A stretch of 64,000 nt of DNA, from NCBI RefSeq assembly GCF_001280205.1, contig NZ_CP012573.1:2170001-2234000 (forward strand), read 5' to 3'. Shown in pieces: positions 28,645-37,499 of the stretch (position 1 is its first letter; the number at the start of each line of letters is the position of its first letter). The stretch comes from Clavibacter capsici (GTDB lineage: Bacteria > Actinomycetota > Actinomycetes > Actinomycetales > Microbacteriaceae). The translations under genes were made by a program, and so were the position numbers. Below the pieces are notes generated by a model. It did not search any database and had not been told where the DNA came from. It saw only the letters and a program-made list of their open reading frames with translations.

Positions 28645-30009
28645 ATGACCACGACCACGTCACGGCCCACGCGCGCCGAGCGCCTCGACGGACTCCCGTG
28701 GACCCGCGCGCACTCCCGCATCCTCGGCGGCAGCGGCGTCGGCTGGGCGCTCGACGCGATGGACGTCGGTCTCATCTCGTTCGTCATCGCGCAGCTCGCC
28801 GTGGTGTGGAAGGCGGACGCGGGGCAGCTCGGCCTGGTCGCGTCCGCCGGGTTCCTCGGCATGGCGATCGGCGCGAGCGTCGGCGGGCTGCTGGCCGACC
28901 GGCTCGGCCGGCGGCAGGTCTTCGCGCTGACGCTGCTGGTCTACGGTCTGGCCACGGGCGTCTCGGCGCTCGCCATGTCGGTCGGCGCGCTCATCGCGCT
29001 GCGCTTCGTGGTCGGCCTCGGGCTCGGCGCCGAGCTGCCCGTCGCGTCGACGCTCGTGAGCGAGTTCGCACCCGCCCGGATCCGGGGGCGCGTCATCGTG
29101 ATCCTCGAGTCGTCGTGGGCGGTCGGCTGGACGGCCGCGGCCCTCATCGGCTACCTCGTGATCCCCGCGAGCGACGACGGCTGGCGGTGGGCGCTCGCGC
29201 TCGGCGCGGTGCCCGCGGTGTGGGCGATCGTCGTGCGGCTGCGCCTGCCGGAGTCGGTGCGCTTCCTCGAGGGAAAGGGGCGGCACGCGGAGGCGGAGCG
29301 GGTGGTGCGCGAGCTGGAGGCGGCGGCCGGGAGGACGCCCGCGCCGGACGCCGAGCACGCGGCGGCTCTCGCGCCGGATCCGGCCGACCCCGCGGAGGCC
29401 GCCACCGCCGACGCCGCGCCCCGCGAGCGCCTCTTCGGCGCGCGCCTGCGCCGCCGCACGCTCTCGCTCTGGATCGTGTGGTTCTGCGTCAACTTCGCCT
29501 ACTACGGCGCCTTCATCTGGCTGCCCACGCTGCTCGTGGCGCAGGGCTTCTCGCTCGTGCGGTCGTTCGCGTACACGCTGCTGATCACGCTCGCGCAGCT
29601 GCCCGGCTACGCCGTCTCAGCCTGGCTCGTCGAGCGGTGGGGGCGACGGGCGACGCTCGCGGTGTTCCTCGCGGGATCCGCCGTCGCGGCGGGCCTCTTC
29701 GGCACCGCCGACTCCGTGACGACGATCCTCGTGTTCGGCGCGCTCATGTCGTTCTCGAACCTCGGCGCGTGGGGCGCGCTCTACGCCGTGACGCCGGAGC
29801 TGTACCCGACCCGGGTGCGCGCGACGGGAGCCGGGAGCGCGGCGGGCTTCGGGCGCCTCGCCTCGATCGTCGCGCCGCTGTGCGTGCCGCCGCTCCTCGC
29901 GCTCGGCGGCGTCGCGCTGCCGTTCGGCGTCTTCGCGGCCGTCTTCGCGCTGGCCGCCGCCGCCGCGCTCACGCTGCCGGACCTCCGCGGCGCGGCCCTC
30001 GAGGACTGA
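28645..30009 (+). CDS. MFS transporter, aromatic acid/niacin (NiaP-like) type
   Basis: 454 residues and ~12 helices. N-terminal GWALDAMDVGLISFVIAQL is the signature of the AAHS/NiaP-like branch of sugar-porter-type MFS carriers; ADRLGRRQVF is the loop 2-3 motif, ELPVASTLVSEFAPARIRGR the loop 4-5 motif, LPESVRFL ends helix 6. A ~60-residue Ala/Pro/Asp-rich cytoplasmic loop separates the halves. Carriers of this type import niacin, benzoate or similar small acids; closeness to the thiamine genes could mean a vitamin precursor, but no TPP box precedes it. GGAGG Shine-Dalgarno. Confidence 0.8.
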   Translation: MTTTTSRPTRAERLDGLPWTRAHSRILGGSGVGWALDAMDVGLISFVIAQLAVVWKADAGQLGLVASAGFLGMAIGASVGGLLADRLGRRQVFALTLLVYGLATGVSALAMSVGALIALRFVVGLGLGAELPVASTLVSEFAPARIRGRVIVILESSWAVGWTAAALIGYLVIPASDDGWRWALALGAVPAVWAIVVRLRLPESVRFLEGKGRHAEAERVVRELEAAAGRTPAPDAEHAAALAPDPADPAEAATADAAPRERLFGARLRRRTLSLWIVWFCVNFAYYGAFIWLPTLLVAQGFSLVRSFAYTLLITLAQLPGYAVSAWLVERWGRRATLAVFLAGSAVAAGLFGTADSVTTILVFGALMSFSNLGAWGALYAVTPELYPTRVRATGAGSAAGFGRLASIVAPLCVPPLLALGGVALPFGVFAAVFALAAAAALTLPDLRGAALED

Positions 30010-30058
30010 CCCGGCGGATCCGGTCGGTACGCTCGGAGCACCGACCCGAGGAGCCCGC

Positions 30059-30235
30059 GTGGTGCTGTCGAACCTGATCTACCTGGCGTTCATCCCCGTC
30101 GTGATCCTCGTGCTCTTCGCCGTCATCGGCACCTCCCGCTCGAACCCCACGCAGGACGCGCAGGACGCCGCCGCCCGCGAGCGCCGCGCGGCCCGCAAGG
30201 CGGAGCGCCAGCGGAGGAAGGACGAGCGCGGCTGA
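30059..30235 (+). CDS. Small single-pass membrane protein
   Basis: 58 residues from GTG 30059, preceded by GAGGAG. A hydrophobic helix (NLIYLAFIPVVILVLFAVIG) is followed by a polar, strongly basic tail rich in Arg and Lys (RERRAARKAERQRRKDERG). N-out/C-in topology is expected from the positive tail. No family is recognised. It follows the MFS gene by 49 nt on the same strand. Confidence 0.6.
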   Translation: MVLSNLIYLAFIPVVILVLFAVIGTSRSNPTQDAQDAAARERRAARKAERQRRKDERG

Positions 30236-30289
30236 TCCGCGCTGTGCACGACGGGCGCGCCCACCTGGCGCGCTGCGCATCCTGGTCGC

Positions 30290-30511
30290 ATGACCCCGGA
30301 CGAGCTGCGACGGCGACGCATCCGCGCTGCACGCGTCGCCGCCATCCTCTCCGCCTTCTACCTGGTGTCCCAGCTGGTGATCGTGCCGCTCGTAGCCGGG
30401 CGTCCCGCCGCCGACCAAGCGGCCCCGGCTGCCGTCTGGGCCGTCCTCCTGTTCGGGTTCGCCTACTGGGTCACGATGGCGCAGCACCGGCGCGGGCGGG
30501 ACCGCGACTAG
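30290..30511 (+). CDS. Small two-helix membrane protein
   Basis: 73 residues: basic N-terminus MTPDELRRRRIRAARVA, a first helix (AILSAFYLVSQLVIVPLVA), a short loop and a second helix (AVWAVLLFGFAYWVTMA), ending in a basic HRRGRDRD. No recognised family. No clear Shine-Dalgarno. It is followed by a strong bidirectional terminator. Confidence 0.6.
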   Translation: MTPDELRRRRIRAARVAAILSAFYLVSQLVIVPLVAGRPAADQAAPAAVWAVLLFGFAYWVTMAQHRRGRDRD

Positions 30512-30524
30512 TTCCCCCGCACAC

Positions 30525-30562
30525 ACGACGCCCCCGCGACCAGCAGGTCGCGGGGGCGTCGT
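30525..30562. terminator. Strong bidirectional hairpin terminator
   Basis: A 17-bp perfect stem (30525-30541 with 30546-30562) closed by the loop AGCA, between the convergent ends of the small membrane protein gene and the helicase gene. The stem top, loop and 3' flank match the terminator at 3688-3723. Confidence 0.85.
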
Positions 30563-30579
30563 CGTGCGGGTCGCGACGG

Positions 30580-32712
30580 CTACGCGGCCAGCGCCTCCTC
30601 CAGGAGGTGGGAGAGCGCGTCGAGCTGCACGGACGTGGATCCTGCCTCGTCGAAGTCCTCGCCGTCGAGCGCGCGCGCCGCGAGGCCCGCCTTGCTGTCG
30701 ATGAGCTCCGCGATCTTCGCGTCGATGGTCTGCGCCGCGATGATCCGCCACGCGGTGACGGGCTCCTCCTGGCCGATGCGGTGCACGCGGTCGATGGCCT
30801 GCGTCTGCTCCGCGCTCGTCCAGCTGAGCTCCGCGAGCACCACGTTCGACGCGGCCTGCAGGTTGAGGCCGACGCCCGCCGCGGTGAGCGAGCAGACCAC
30901 GACCTTCACCTCGGGGTCGTTCTGGAAGGAGTCGATCGCGTTCTGGCGCGCCGCCGGCGACTGGTCGCCGCGGATCGAGACGCTCTTCAGCTCCCGCTTC
31001 GCGAACGTGGCCTCGGCCTGGTCCATCACGTCGACGTGCTTCGCGAAGAACACGACCTTGCCGACCGAGCGCGCGAGCTGCGCGGCGTAGTCGGCCGCGA
31101 GCACGGCCTTGGCCTGGCCGATGCGGCGGACCATGGTGAACACGTTCTCGCCGGTCTTCTGCGCCTTGGCCTCGTCGAGCTCGGACTGCGCGACGAGACG
31201 GATGAGGTGCGCGCGCTCCGTGGCCGGGCCCTCGAGCACGTCGGGCACGGTGGTGCCGCGGGCGCCGACGAGCGCCGTGAAGCGCTTGACGAGCCGGGCT
31301 GCGAGCTCGCGCTCGGCCTGGCGGATGGAGCGACCCAGGTCGTCGTCGAGCTCGACGGGGAGGTCCGCGATGCGCTTGGACGGCAGGTCGGTGGCCACGT
31401 CGACCTTGCGGCGGCGCACGATGCCGAGGTCGATGACCGCGCGCCGGGCCTCGGCGAAGAAGCCCGGATCCGCGGGCGTGAGGCCCGCCTCCTCCAGCTC
31501 GCCCATGAGGCGCGAGGTGGGCTTGTCGCCGTCGATCCAGCCGAGGAACTGCCAGATGGCGCGGAAGTCGTCGATGTCGTTGATGAGCGGCGTGCCCGTC
31601 AGCGCCATGAGCAGCGGGTTCGACTGACGCTGCCGGATGCTCTCGGCGAGCGCCAGCACGAACTTCGAGCGCTGCGACTGCAGGTTCTTGATGAAGTGCG
31701 CCTCGTCGACGACCATGCCGCGGAAGCCGAGCGTGCGCAGCCAGCCGATGTGGCGGTCGAGCACCTCGTAGTTGACGATGACGACGTCGGCGAACGCGTC
31801 GAGCCCGAGGCCGTCGCCGTGGATCACCGTGGCGCGGCGGTGCGGCGTCCACCGCTCCACCTCGCGCTTCCAGTTCATCTTGACGACGTTCGGCACGACG
31901 ACCAGCAGCGGGTACGCGTCGGCGACGGACGCGGCGAGCAGCGCCTGCGCGGTCTTGCCGAGGCCGGGCTCGTCGGCGAGCAGGAACTCGCGGTGGCCGA
32001 GGCGCACGCTCTCGAGGAAGCGGGCCTGGTGGCGCATGAGCTCGAGGCCGTGCGGCGACAGGCGGTCGATGCGGGGGCTCTCGGGGAGGTCCATGCTCGC
32101 GATGCCGCCGCCGGCGCCGTACTCGAACGACTTGAACAGCGGGCCGAGCAGCTCCCAGTTCGCCAGCAGGCGCGTGGGCGGCGCGGCGGGCGCGGGCCGG
32201 TCGAGGTCGGGCTCGAGGAACGGGTTCGCGAGCACGCGGGCCTTGACCGACGGCGGGACGACCTGGCGCTCGTGCAGCTTGGCGAGCGCGGGATCCTCGG
32301 GCTCGGGCTCCGGCTCCTCCTCCACGACCATCTCGACGCCGCCGTCGAAGAGCATGTGCTTGCGCATCGCGCGGGCGGCCTCGGAGAGCTTGGCGTCGGG
32401 ATCCAGCAGCGGCAGGACCGAGGTGTCGCGTGCGGCGGTGCGGGCCAGGATGCTCGCGATGCCGTCGAGGCGCTTCAGGGTCTCGGCGCGCTCGGGGTCG
32501 CTGAGCGGGGTGGCCGGGTCCTTCGCGTGCGTGCGCTCCTCGCGCATCAGCACGGCGACGACCTGGAACTTCGTGCGGTTGACCGGCTTCAGCTTGCCGC
32601 GCTGGGCGGCCTGCTCGATCTCGCGCACGGCGCGCGCCAGGACGGGGATGAGCCCCTCGTTGTCGATCGTGCGCGTGCGGGCGGAGGACCGCCGCTGGCC
32701 GGTGCGAGCCAT
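30580..32712 (-). CDS. SNF2-family DEAD/DEAH-box helicase (SMARCAL1-like)
   Basis: 710 residues. A ~220-residue N-terminal region without clear domain holds a Glu/Pro stretch (EEEPEPEPEDPA). The SNF2 ATPase core follows: motif I DEPGLGKT (Lys253), motif II DEAH (Asp336-His339), TGTPLIND, and in the second lobe ATFAKRELKSVSIRGDQ, AGVGLNLQAAS, and motif VI DRVHRIGQ. DEPGLGKT and the compact core place it with the distant SMARCAL1/ZRANB3-like annealing helicases that act on double-stranded DNA. Ribosome site AAGGAG at the correct distance from ATG 32712. No nuclease or restriction partner is adjacent, so a defence role is not suggested. Confidence 0.88.
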   Translation of the reverse strand: MARTGQRRSSARTRTIDNEGLIPVLARAVREIEQAAQRGKLKPVNRTKFQVVAVLMREERTHAKDPATPLSDPERAETLKRLDGIASILARTAARDTSVLPLLDPDAKLSEAARAMRKHMLFDGGVEMVVEEEPEPEPEDPALAKLHERQVVPPSVKARVLANPFLEPDLDRPAPAAPPTRLLANWELLGPLFKSFEYGAGGGIASMDLPESPRIDRLSPHGLELMRHQARFLESVRLGHREFLLADEPGLGKTAQALLAASVADAYPLLVVVPNVVKMNWKREVERWTPHRRATVIHGDGLGLDAFADVVIVNYEVLDRHIGWLRTLGFRGMVVDEAHFIKNLQSQRSKFVLALAESIRQRQSNPLLMALTGTPLINDIDDFRAIWQFLGWIDGDKPTSRLMGELEEAGLTPADPGFFAEARRAVIDLGIVRRRKVDVATDLPSKRIADLPVELDDDLGRSIRQAERELAARLVKRFTALVGARGTTVPDVLEGPATERAHLIRLVAQSELDEAKAQKTGENVFTMVRRIGQAKAVLAADYAAQLARSVGKVVFFAKHVDVMDQAEATFAKRELKSVSIRGDQSPAARQNAIDSFQNDPEVKVVVCSLTAAGVGLNLQAASNVVLAELSWTSAEQTQAIDRVHRIGQEEPVTAWRIIAAQTIDAKIAELIDSKAGLAARALDGEDFDEAGSTSVQLDALSHLLEEALAA

Positions 32713-32987
32713 GCAACTCCTTGTTCACTGCCGGGGCCAGGCCGTGCCTGCGCTCCCGGATCGGAAGACGTGCGTCCGTCGTGCACGGTGACGCGTGCGG
32801 TCGGACGGTGGCGAGGGGACCTTCCTCGAGCAACCGGGGTTCCGGGTCGGGGGTGGGATGCGGGTCCGCCGCCTGCGCCCGGCCGCCTCGGGGAGGACGG
32901 GCACAGGAGGAGTTTAGGGCACGGCGACGCCCCGGCGCGCCCTCGTGCGCGGCGCGGCCCGGCCCGGTCGGCGCGAGCGGCCCGGCC

Positions 32988-32993
32988 TAGGCT
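32988..32993 (+). promoter_or_regulatory. -10 element TAGGCT of a leaderless promoter
   Basis: TAGGCT, 6-nt spacer, then ATG 33000. The rest of the 287-nt gap 32713-32999 shows no other element I can support. Confidence 0.6.
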
Positions 32994-32999
32994 GGATGC

Positions 33000-34148
33000 A
33001 TGACGGATCAGGCGACACCCACCGGTACCAACGAGGCGGGCGCCCCCGGCCGCTACGTCGAGGAGGGTGAGTTCACCCGCGACACGAACTACATCGAGGA
33101 CCGCATCCTGAAGGACGGCTCGCAGGGCTGGCCCGTCGAGGCCGGCCGCTACCGCCTCGTCGCGGCACGCGCCTGCCCGTGGGCGAACCGCTCGGTGATC
33201 GTGCGGCGCCTGCTCGGCCTCGAGGACGCCATCTCGCTCGGCCTCCCCGGCCCCACGCACGACGCGCGCAGCTGGACCTTCGACCTCGACCCCGACGGCC
33301 GCGACCCGGTCCTCGGCACCGAGCGCCTGCAGGAGTCGTTCCTCGCGCGCTTCCCCGACTACCCGCGCGGGATCACCGTGCCGGCGCTCGTCGACATCCC
33401 CTCCGGCCAGGTCGTGACCAACGACTACCCCCAGATCACGCTCGACCTCTCCACCGAGTGGACCGAGCACCACCGCGAGGGCGCGCCCGACCTCTATCCG
33501 GTCGCGCTGCGGGCCGAGATCGACGAGGTCGCGGACCTCGTCTTCCGCGACGTGAACAACGGCGTGTACCGCTGCGGGTTCGCGGGATCCCAGGAGGCGT
33601 ACGAGAAGGCCTACGACCGCCTCTTCTCGCGGCTCGACTGGCTGAGCGACCGCCTGTCGACGCAGCGCTACCTCGTGGGCGACACGATCACCGAGGCGGA
33701 CGTGCGCCTGTTCACCACGCTCGCCCGGTTCGACGCCGTGTACCACGGCCACTTCAAGTGCAACCGGCAGAAGCTCGACGAGATGCCCGTGCTCTGGGCC
33801 TACGCGCGCGACCTGTTCCAGACGCCCGGGTTCGGCGACACCATCGACTTCGTGCAGATCAAGCAGCACTACTACCTGACGCACACCGACATCAACCCGA
33901 CCCGCGTCGTGCCCGTCGGCCCCGAGACGTGGGGCTGGCTCGAGCCGCACGGGCGCGAGGAGCTGGGCGGCCGCCCGTTCGGCGACGGCACCCCGCCCGG
34001 CCCGGTCCGCGAGGACGAGCGCGTGCCCGACGGCCAGGGCGCCGTGCCCCGCGGCGGACGCGAGACGCGCCCCTCCGAGGCGCGCGCCTCGGTCTCGGGG
34101 ACGCCCGTGCCCGGATCGGCGGGCGCCGGCTCCGCGGACCGCGCCTGA
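33000..34148 (+). CDS. ECM4/YqjG-like glutathione S-transferase family protein (mycothiol-dependent reductase)
   Basis: 382 residues. Thioredoxin-like N-terminal domain with the catalytic ACPWANR motif (Cys at ~60, Cys-Pro-Trp-Ala as in S-glutathionyl-hydroquinone reductases), LGLPGPTHDARSW, TVPALVD (cis-Pro) and VTNDYPQIT; the all-helical C-terminal domain starts near 155 with LRAEIDEVADLVFRDVNNGVYRCGFA and ends FVQIKQHYYLTH. Because actinobacteria lack glutathione, the physiological thiol is probably mycothiol (inference). A ~75-residue Gly/Pro/Arg-rich tail after the catalytic domains is unusual. Its stop overlaps the next ATG. Confidence 0.85.
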   Translation: MTDQATPTGTNEAGAPGRYVEEGEFTRDTNYIEDRILKDGSQGWPVEAGRYRLVAARACPWANRSVIVRRLLGLEDAISLGLPGPTHDARSWTFDLDPDGRDPVLGTERLQESFLARFPDYPRGITVPALVDIPSGQVVTNDYPQITLDLSTEWTEHHREGAPDLYPVALRAEIDEVADLVFRDVNNGVYRCGFAGSQEAYEKAYDRLFSRLDWLSDRLSTQRYLVGDTITEADVRLFTTLARFDAVYHGHFKCNRQKLDEMPVLWAYARDLFQTPGFGDTIDFVQIKQHYYLTHTDINPTRVVPVGPETWGWLEPHGREELGGRPFGDGTPPGPVREDERVPDGQGAVPRGGRETRPSEARASVSGTPVPGSAGAGSADRA

Positions 34149-34936
34149 TGGCCGCCCGCACCGCCGCCTCCCTCACCCCGCGTCGCCGGATCCTCGGCCT
34201 CGCCATCCGGCACGTCCCCGCCGTCGCGCGCTCCCTCCGCGGCACGCCCGCCGCGGGCACGCGCGTCGTCCGGCGCTCCGCCGGCGAGCAGGGCCTCCCT
34301 CTCGACATCGTCGTGTGGACGCCGCCCGGCCACGACCGCTCGGCGACCGGATCCCCCGTGCTCGTCGTCCTCGCCCGGCACGACGGCGACTGGCTGCCCT
34401 CGACCCTCGCGAAGGACCTGCGCGCGGTCGTCGTGGCCATGGCACCCGACGACGACGCGCAGGCGCTCGCGGGCCTCTCCTGGATCGCGTCGCACGCGGC
34501 CGGGTGGAACGGCACGCCGGAGCGGCTCGGGATCCTCGGCGACGGTCCGGGCGCCGACCGGGCGCTGCGCATCACCGCGCTCGCCCGCGACGGCGACGGA
34601 CCCGCCGTCCTGCGGCTCGTGCTCGTCAGCCCGTCCGGCGACGTGCCGAGCGCCGGATCCGCCGACCGCCAGGGCCACGGCCGCGACCGCCTGCCGGACG
34701 CGCTCGTGCACGTGGGCGCCGCGGATCCGCGCATCGACCACGTCGTCGAGGGCGTCGCGGCGCTGAAGGCGGCGGGGACGACCGCGCGGCTCATCCGCAT
34801 CCCCCGCGCCGAGCAGGGCTGGCTGGCCTACCCGGCGGCGGACCCGGCGCTCGCCCGGCGCTCGCTCGACGAGATCGTCGCGTACCTGCGGCGCGGCCTC
34901 ACCGAGGAGCGCGCGTTCGGGGTAGGCCCGGCGTAG
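34148..34936 (+). CDS. Alpha/beta-hydrolase-like protein with degenerate catalytic site
   Basis: 262 residues; ATG overlaps the preceding stop (TGATG). The fold is suggested by PLDIVVWTPPGH, SPVLVVLARHDGDW, AVVVAMAPDDDAQAL, LALVHVGAADPRIDH-like strands and a C-terminal RLIRIPRAEQGWLAYPAADPA. This layout matches alpha/beta-hydrolase-3 esterases, but the nucleophile elbow GDSAGG is replaced by GDGPGAD and the usual catalytic His (GxxHGF) by AEQGW, so Ser and His are both missing. Probably non-enzymatic, or active by an unrelated route. Coupled to the ECM4-like gene. Its 3' end overlaps the convergent minus gene by 38 nt. Confidence 0.65.
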   Translation: MAARTAASLTPRRRILGLAIRHVPAVARSLRGTPAAGTRVVRRSAGEQGLPLDIVVWTPPGHDRSATGSPVLVVLARHDGDWLPSTLAKDLRAVVVAMAPDDDAQALAGLSWIASHAAGWNGTPERLGILGDGPGADRALRITALARDGDGPAVLRLVLVSPSGDVPSAGSADRQGHGRDRLPDALVHVGAADPRIDHVVEGVAALKAAGTTARLIRIPRAEQGWLAYPAADPALARRSLDEIVAYLRRGLTEERAFGVGPA

Positions 34937-35273
34937 GGGCGTCCTCGACGGGCACCTTCACGAGGATGCCCGCCGCGATGAACACGATCGCGGCCACGTA
35001 CTGCAGCGACTGCCACGTGACCGCCTCGACGGGGATCACGGCGACGGGGTTCCACATGACCGCGACGGCCGCGAGCAGCGCGGCGCTCCACCAGCTGCGG
35101 GCGCGCACCGAGAACACGATCATGATGAGCGCGAGGATCGCGACCGCGAACCGCACGACGGTGAAGAGGTCGCCGTCGATGACCGCGAAGCCCGCCAGGA
35201 GCACGATGGCGCCGAGGAGACCGGGCGCGAGCGACGGACGGGTGAACGCGGGGGCGTCGGGGGTGCGGGTCAC
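34899..35273 (-). CDS. Small four-helix membrane protein (DUF6804-like)
   Basis: 124 residues from GTG 35273. Four hydrophobic segments: GLLGAIVLLAGFAVIDGD, VVRFAVAILALIMIVFSV, WWSAALLAAVAVMWNPVAVI and LQYVAAIVFIAAGILVKVPV. The WNPV between helices 3 and 4 recalls DUF6804 proteins of Microbacteriaceae. Function unknown. It overlaps the 3' end of the plus-strand gene and lies divergent to the alcohol dehydrogenase. No strong ribosome site; the start is a best guess. Confidence 0.55.
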   Translation of the reverse strand: MTRTPDAPAFTRPSLAPGLLGAIVLLAGFAVIDGDLFTVVRFAVAILALIMIVFSVRARSWWSAALLAAVAVMWNPVAVIPVEAVTWQSLQYVAAIVFIAAGILVKVPVEDAPTPGLPRTRAPR

Positions 35274-35363
35274 CGGGACAGTCTGCCAGCGTGCGCCGGG
35301 AGCGGGCCGTCGCTCGGATACCGTGGACGGGCCCGTCCCCCGCCCCGACCCCGAGGAGCCCCC

Positions 35364-36404
35364 ATGCGCGCTGTCGTCTACGAGCGGTTCGGCGAGACCC
35401 CCGTCGTCCGTGAGCTGCCGGATCCCGTCCCGTCGGCCGCCGGCGTCGTCGTCCGCGTCGAGGCCACCGGCGTCTGCCGCAGCGACGCGCACGGCTGGCT
35501 CGGCCACGACGACGGCATCGAGCTCCCGCAGGTGCCGGGCCACGAGCTGGTGGGGCGGATCCACCAGGTCGGCCCCGAGGTCACGCGCTTCCAGGTGGGC
35601 GACCGCGTCACCGTGCCGTTCGTCTGCGCGTGCGGGCGCTGCGCCGAGTGCCGCGCGGGCAACGGCCAGGTGTGCCGCGACCAGACGCAGCCGGGCTTCA
35701 CGCACTGGGGGTCCTTCGCCGAGCTGGTCGCGCTGCACGACGCCGACGTGAACCTGATCCCCGTCCCCGAGGACCTCGACGCGGGCGCCGCCGCCCTCCT
35801 CGGCTGCCGCTTCGCCACCGCCTTCCGCGGGCTCGTGCACCGGTCGCGGATCCAGCGCGGCGAGCGACTGCTCGTCATCGGCTGCGGCGGCGTCGGGCTC
35901 AGCGCGGTGATGATCGGCGTGGCGGTCGGCGCGGAGGTCATCGCGGTCGACGTCGACCCGGCCGCCCTCGCGCGCGCCTCGGAGCTCGGCGCCGAGTACA
36001 CGATCGACTCGTCCGGCCTCTCGGAGCTCGACGTCCTCGACGCCATCCGCGCGGTCTCCCCCGACGGCGTGCAGGTGTCGGTCGAGGCGCTCGGCCGCGA
36101 GTCCACGCTCCGGGTCAGCCTGCTCGCGCTCGCGCCGACGGGACGGCAGGTGCAGATCGGCCTGTTCGCGACGGAGCCCAGCGTGCCCGTGCCGTTCGTC
36201 ATCAGCCAGGAGCTCAGCCTGCACGGCAGCCACGGCATGCCCGCGCACGACTACGCCGAGCTGATGGAGATGGTCGCCTCGGGTGCCCTCCGCCCGGAGC
36301 TGCTCATCGAGCACCGCATCCCGCTCGACGACGCCCCGGCCGCGCTCGAGGCCCTCGCGTCGGGCGACCGCTCGGCGGGGATCACGCTGGTCGAGGTCGC
36401 CTGA
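35364..36404 (+). CDS. Zinc-dependent alcohol dehydrogenase (MDR family)
   Basis: 346 residues, GAGGAG before ATG. Catalytic zinc ligand Cys38 in GVCRSDAHGW and His60/Glu61 in GHELVG; structural zinc cysteines 90, 93, 96 and 104 in CACGRCAECRAGNGQVC; Rossmann motif VIGCGGVG near residue 173, followed by VIAVDVDPAAL, whose acidic residue after the second strand points to NAD. Oxidises a primary alcohol or reduces an aldehyde; substrate not evident. The set GWLGHDDGIELPQVPGHE is common in actinobacterial alcohol dehydrogenases of this branch. Monocistronic. Confidence 0.9.
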   Translation: MRAVVYERFGETPVVRELPDPVPSAAGVVVRVEATGVCRSDAHGWLGHDDGIELPQVPGHELVGRIHQVGPEVTRFQVGDRVTVPFVCACGRCAECRAGNGQVCRDQTQPGFTHWGSFAELVALHDADVNLIPVPEDLDAGAAALLGCRFATAFRGLVHRSRIQRGERLLVIGCGGVGLSAVMIGVAVGAEVIAVDVDPAALARASELGAEYTIDSSGLSELDVLDAIRAVSPDGVQVSVEALGRESTLRVSLLALAPTGRQVQIGLFATEPSVPVPFVISQELSLHGSHGMPAHDYAELMEMVASGALRPELLIEHRIPLDDAPAALEALASGDRSAGITLVEVA

Positions 36405-36423
36405 CCGGTCCCGGGGGGGCGGC

Positions 36424-37434
36424 CTACCGCGGCGCGTCGAACCAGGCGTCGACCGCTGCCGTGATGCCCGCGTCGTCGACCACGACGTCCGGCACGACCG
36501 GGACGCCGTAGCGCTTCCCCGTGCGGTCGGCGTCGACCGCGACCGTGAGGATCACGACCGCGCCGTCGATCAGGGTCCGCGGCGCGTTCACGGTGCTGAA
36601 GTCGTAGGTGGGCTGGCCGAACGAGCGCACGCCCTCCTGCCCGACGAGGGCGATGGCCGCCGCCTCGCCGGAGCTCACGGTCATGCCGTCGGTGAGCACG
36701 GCGATGGGCAGTCCCGCGGGGACCCGTCCCGCGTCGCTCGTGGCCACGACGTCGCCGCCCTGGGCGGCGGCACCGCCCGCGACGGTGACGGGCACCAAGC
36801 GGTCCGCGTACGCGAACGACATCACCTGCCCCTCGTCGAGCAACGGCGAGAGCGCGGCGAGCATGGGCCACATGTCCCCGCCGTGGTTCCCCCGGAGTTC
36901 CACGATCCAGCCGCGGGTCGTCGCGGGCACGGCCGCGACGAGCCCCCGTGCTCCGGTGTCGACGTAGCGCTGGCGTGACGCCTCGTCCCCGCCCACGATC
37001 GCGGGGACGACGATGGTCGTGATCCCGTCGGCCGTCGAGACCGTGGGCCGCGGCTCGGCCGCGGCCGAGACGGGTGGGTCGTCGCCGAAGTCCGCCGCGG
37101 CCTCGGCTGGTCCGAGGAGCGAGCTGTGCTCGCCGCCCAGCTCCTTCGCGGCCGCGGACAGCGCCGGGTGGGTGCCGGCGTAGTCCCGCGCCCTCGCGGC
37201 CTGCGCGTCCACCTGCGCCCGGACCTCCACGACGCGGGCGGGATCCGCCTGGAGCCCGTCGACCATCAGGTCGACCGCCATGTCGGCGTAGCGCTGCGGC
37301 GAGGGAGGGACGTCGAGCAGTCCGGCGCGCTCGAGGGACGGCGTCGCGGCGACGGTCCCTCCCAGGAGCACGACGACGAGGACCGCGAACGCGAGGGGCA
37401 GGCGGCTCGCGATGCCGGATCGACGCGAGGTCAT
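36424..37434 (-). CDS. Secreted or membrane-anchored S41-family peptidase-like protein
   Basis: 336 residues. The N-terminus has a signal anchor (RLPLAFAVLVVVLLGGTVAA). Tail-specific protease features: ELRGNHGGDMWPMLAALSPLL (family LRGNxGG) and TVSSGEAAAIAL with the presumed nucleophile Ser, then GVRSFGQPTYDFSTVN (family G..T.G). No PDZ domain is visible, so it resembles the short CtpA-like/retinol-binding-protein-type S41 proteins. Expected outside the membrane. No ribosome site stands out; the ATG is placed just before the basic residues of the signal anchor. Confidence 0.8.
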   Translation of the reverse strand: MTSRRSGIASRLPLAFAVLVVVLLGGTVAATPSLERAGLLDVPPSPQRYADMAVDLMVDGLQADPARVVEVRAQVDAQAARARDYAGTHPALSAAAKELGGEHSSLLGPAEAAADFGDDPPVSAAAEPRPTVSTADGITTIVVPAIVGGDEASRQRYVDTGARGLVAAVPATTRGWIVELRGNHGGDMWPMLAALSPLLDEGQVMSFAYADRLVPVTVAGGAAAQGGDVVATSDAGRVPAGLPIAVLTDGMTVSSGEAAAIALVGQEGVRSFGQPTYDFSTVNAPRTLIDGAVVILTVAVDADRTGKRYGVPVVPDVVVDDAGITAAVDAWFDAPR

Positions 37435-37499
37435 GCGCCGACCCTGCCGGACGCGCGGCTTCCCCCGCGCCGCCGCTCCCCAGTCCGGGCGGCCCGCCG

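Noticed and set aside
32713-32999. Extra gene in the 287-nt gap between the helicase and ECM4-like genes
   Set aside because: No frame has a ribosome site with plausible composition; only the leaderless promoter at its right end is supported.
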